Positions 5,139-5,845 of a stretch of DNA of 5,845 bases are shown one piece after another. This stretch comes from Desulfuromonadaceae bacterium. Its GTDB lineage: Bacteria > Desulfobacterota > Desulfuromonadia > Desulfuromonadales > Syntrophotaleaceae. Below the pieces are notes generated by a model. The model ran no database searches. It had not been told where the DNA came from and was given only the letters and a program-made list of their open reading frames with translations. How positions within the stretch are numbered: the first letter of the stretch is position 1; every line of letters starts with the position of its first letter. The position numbers and the translations under genes are program-made. The DNA is taken from NCBI GenBank assembly GCA_021107335.1, contig JAIOSZ010000034.1, forward strand, positions 1-5,845, in the 5' to 3' direction.

Positions 5139-5845
5139 CTAAGCCAAACGAATAATCTCCACCAGCAGTTCCGCCACTCGCGCCATATCCGCCACGCTTA
5201 CCGATTCTTCCACTGTATGAACCTTGCACATACCGGTGCCGAGAATCACCGTCTCGATACCGTAACTATTGAGTATATTGGCGTCGCTGCCACCTCCACC
5301 GTCCCGCACCTCCAGAGTGCGATCGAGATTAACAGCGGCCTGTTGAGCCAGTTTCACAATGGCCGCATCGGCAGACACCGCCATGCGGGGGTAGTCGCTG
5401 ACCACCTCCCGTTTGACGGTCACGTCAACCCGCTCCCCGTCGATAACGCAAGAAGCTTCCCGGGCCGCTTCTTCCAGGCAAGCAATCATATGTTCGGTCT
5501 GCGCCGTCAGTTTGGCTTCATCGTGGCTGCGCGCCTCCCCTTCCAACACCACCTTACGGGGAATAATGTTTATGGCCTCGCCGCCATTAAAGGTACCGAT
5601 ATTGGCGGTAGTCTCATGATCAATGCGTCCCAGACGCATGGCGGCCACCCCTTTTGCCGCAGCGGCGATAGCCGAAATGCCCTGTTCCGGGTCGATACCG
5701 GCGTGAGACTCGCGACCGATAATTTCAAAACGCATCTTATTGGCCCCCGGTGCGGTATTAATCAACCAATCGACCCCCGAGGTATCGAGGGCCACACCAC
5801 GACGGGAAGTGACCTTGCTGCAATCGAGATGCTTAACGCCGAGCA
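5139..5845 (-). CDS. M20-family metallopeptidase, PepT-like, 5' end outside window (partial)
   Basis: Probable zinc-dependent, cytoplasmic amino- or tripeptidase of the peptidase T-like M20 group. The frame is open from the right edge (first full codon at 5843) to a TAG at 5141-5139, giving 235 residues, roughly the C-terminal 60-65% of a protein of this family. The sequence enters at LGVKHLD, the stretch that follows the catalytic glutamates in the family. Next come GVALDTSG and the dimerisation or lid domain with GRESHAGIDPEQGISAI, whose His (codon 5705-5703) is the conserved lid-domain histidine. The C-terminal catalytic part has GGGGSDANILN and KVHTVEE, whose His (codon 5219-5217) is the expected last zinc ligand. 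The other metal ligands and the general-base Glu lie outside the window. The GTG at 5795 is an internal valine, not the start. The exact substrate is not determinable. Confidence 0.92.
   Translation of the reverse strand, partial: LGVKHLDCSKVTSRRGVALDTSGVDWLINTAPGANKMRFEIIGRESHAGIDPEQGISAIAAAAKGVAAMRLGRIDHETTANIGTFNGGEAINIIPRKVVLEGEARSHDEAKLTAQTEHMIACLEEAAREASCVIDGERVDVTVKREVVSDYPRMAVSADAAIVKLAQQAAVNLDRTLEVRDGGGGSDANILNSYGIETVILGTGMCKVHTVEESVSVADMARVAELLVEIIRLA

Overview
The window is GC-rich, densely coding bacterial chromosome carrying four genes of well-known families. In order they are a partial MFS transporter (minus), an MscS mechanosensitive channel (plus), the DEAH helicase HrpB (minus) and a partial PepT-like M20 metallopeptidase (minus). 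HrpB and an MscS very like the E. coli channel point to a Gram-negative proteobacterium in the broad sense. HrpB next to a PepT-like M20 peptidase would suit the Desulfuromonadales/Geobacter group (Desulfobacterota), but a gammaproteobacterium cannot be excluded. No phage, transposon, CRISPR, tRNA or rRNA signal was seen.

Layout. Bases 1-987 hold the N-terminal 329 residues of the MFS carrier, whose C-terminus lies left of the window. Bases 988-1111 are an AT-rich divergent intergenic region. It contains a perfect 8-bp inverted repeat, a second overlapping dyad, three copies of ACAAACACT and candidate promoters in both directions. Bases 1112-1933 are mscS. Bases 1934-2029 hold two tight hairpins followed by a strong intrinsic terminator. 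Bases 2015-4579 are hrpB, convergent with mscS, and its last codons lie inside that terminator. Bases 4580-5138 (559 bp) have no convincing gene but contain a cluster of three hairpins and further palindromes. Bases 5139-5845 are the C-terminal part of the M20 peptidase, whose N-terminus lies right of the window.

How the genes relate. Nothing suggests one pathway. The transporter and the channel diverge from a shared control region and may share a regulator. hrpB and the peptidase gene face the same way but are separated by 559 bp of structured DNA, so they are probably transcribed separately. I see no new multi-gene system. The points most worth a second look are regulatory: the operator-like dyad and triple repeat between the transporter and mscS, the three stacked hairpins after mscS with a terminator that doubles as hrpB codons, and the hairpin cluster upstream of hrpB.
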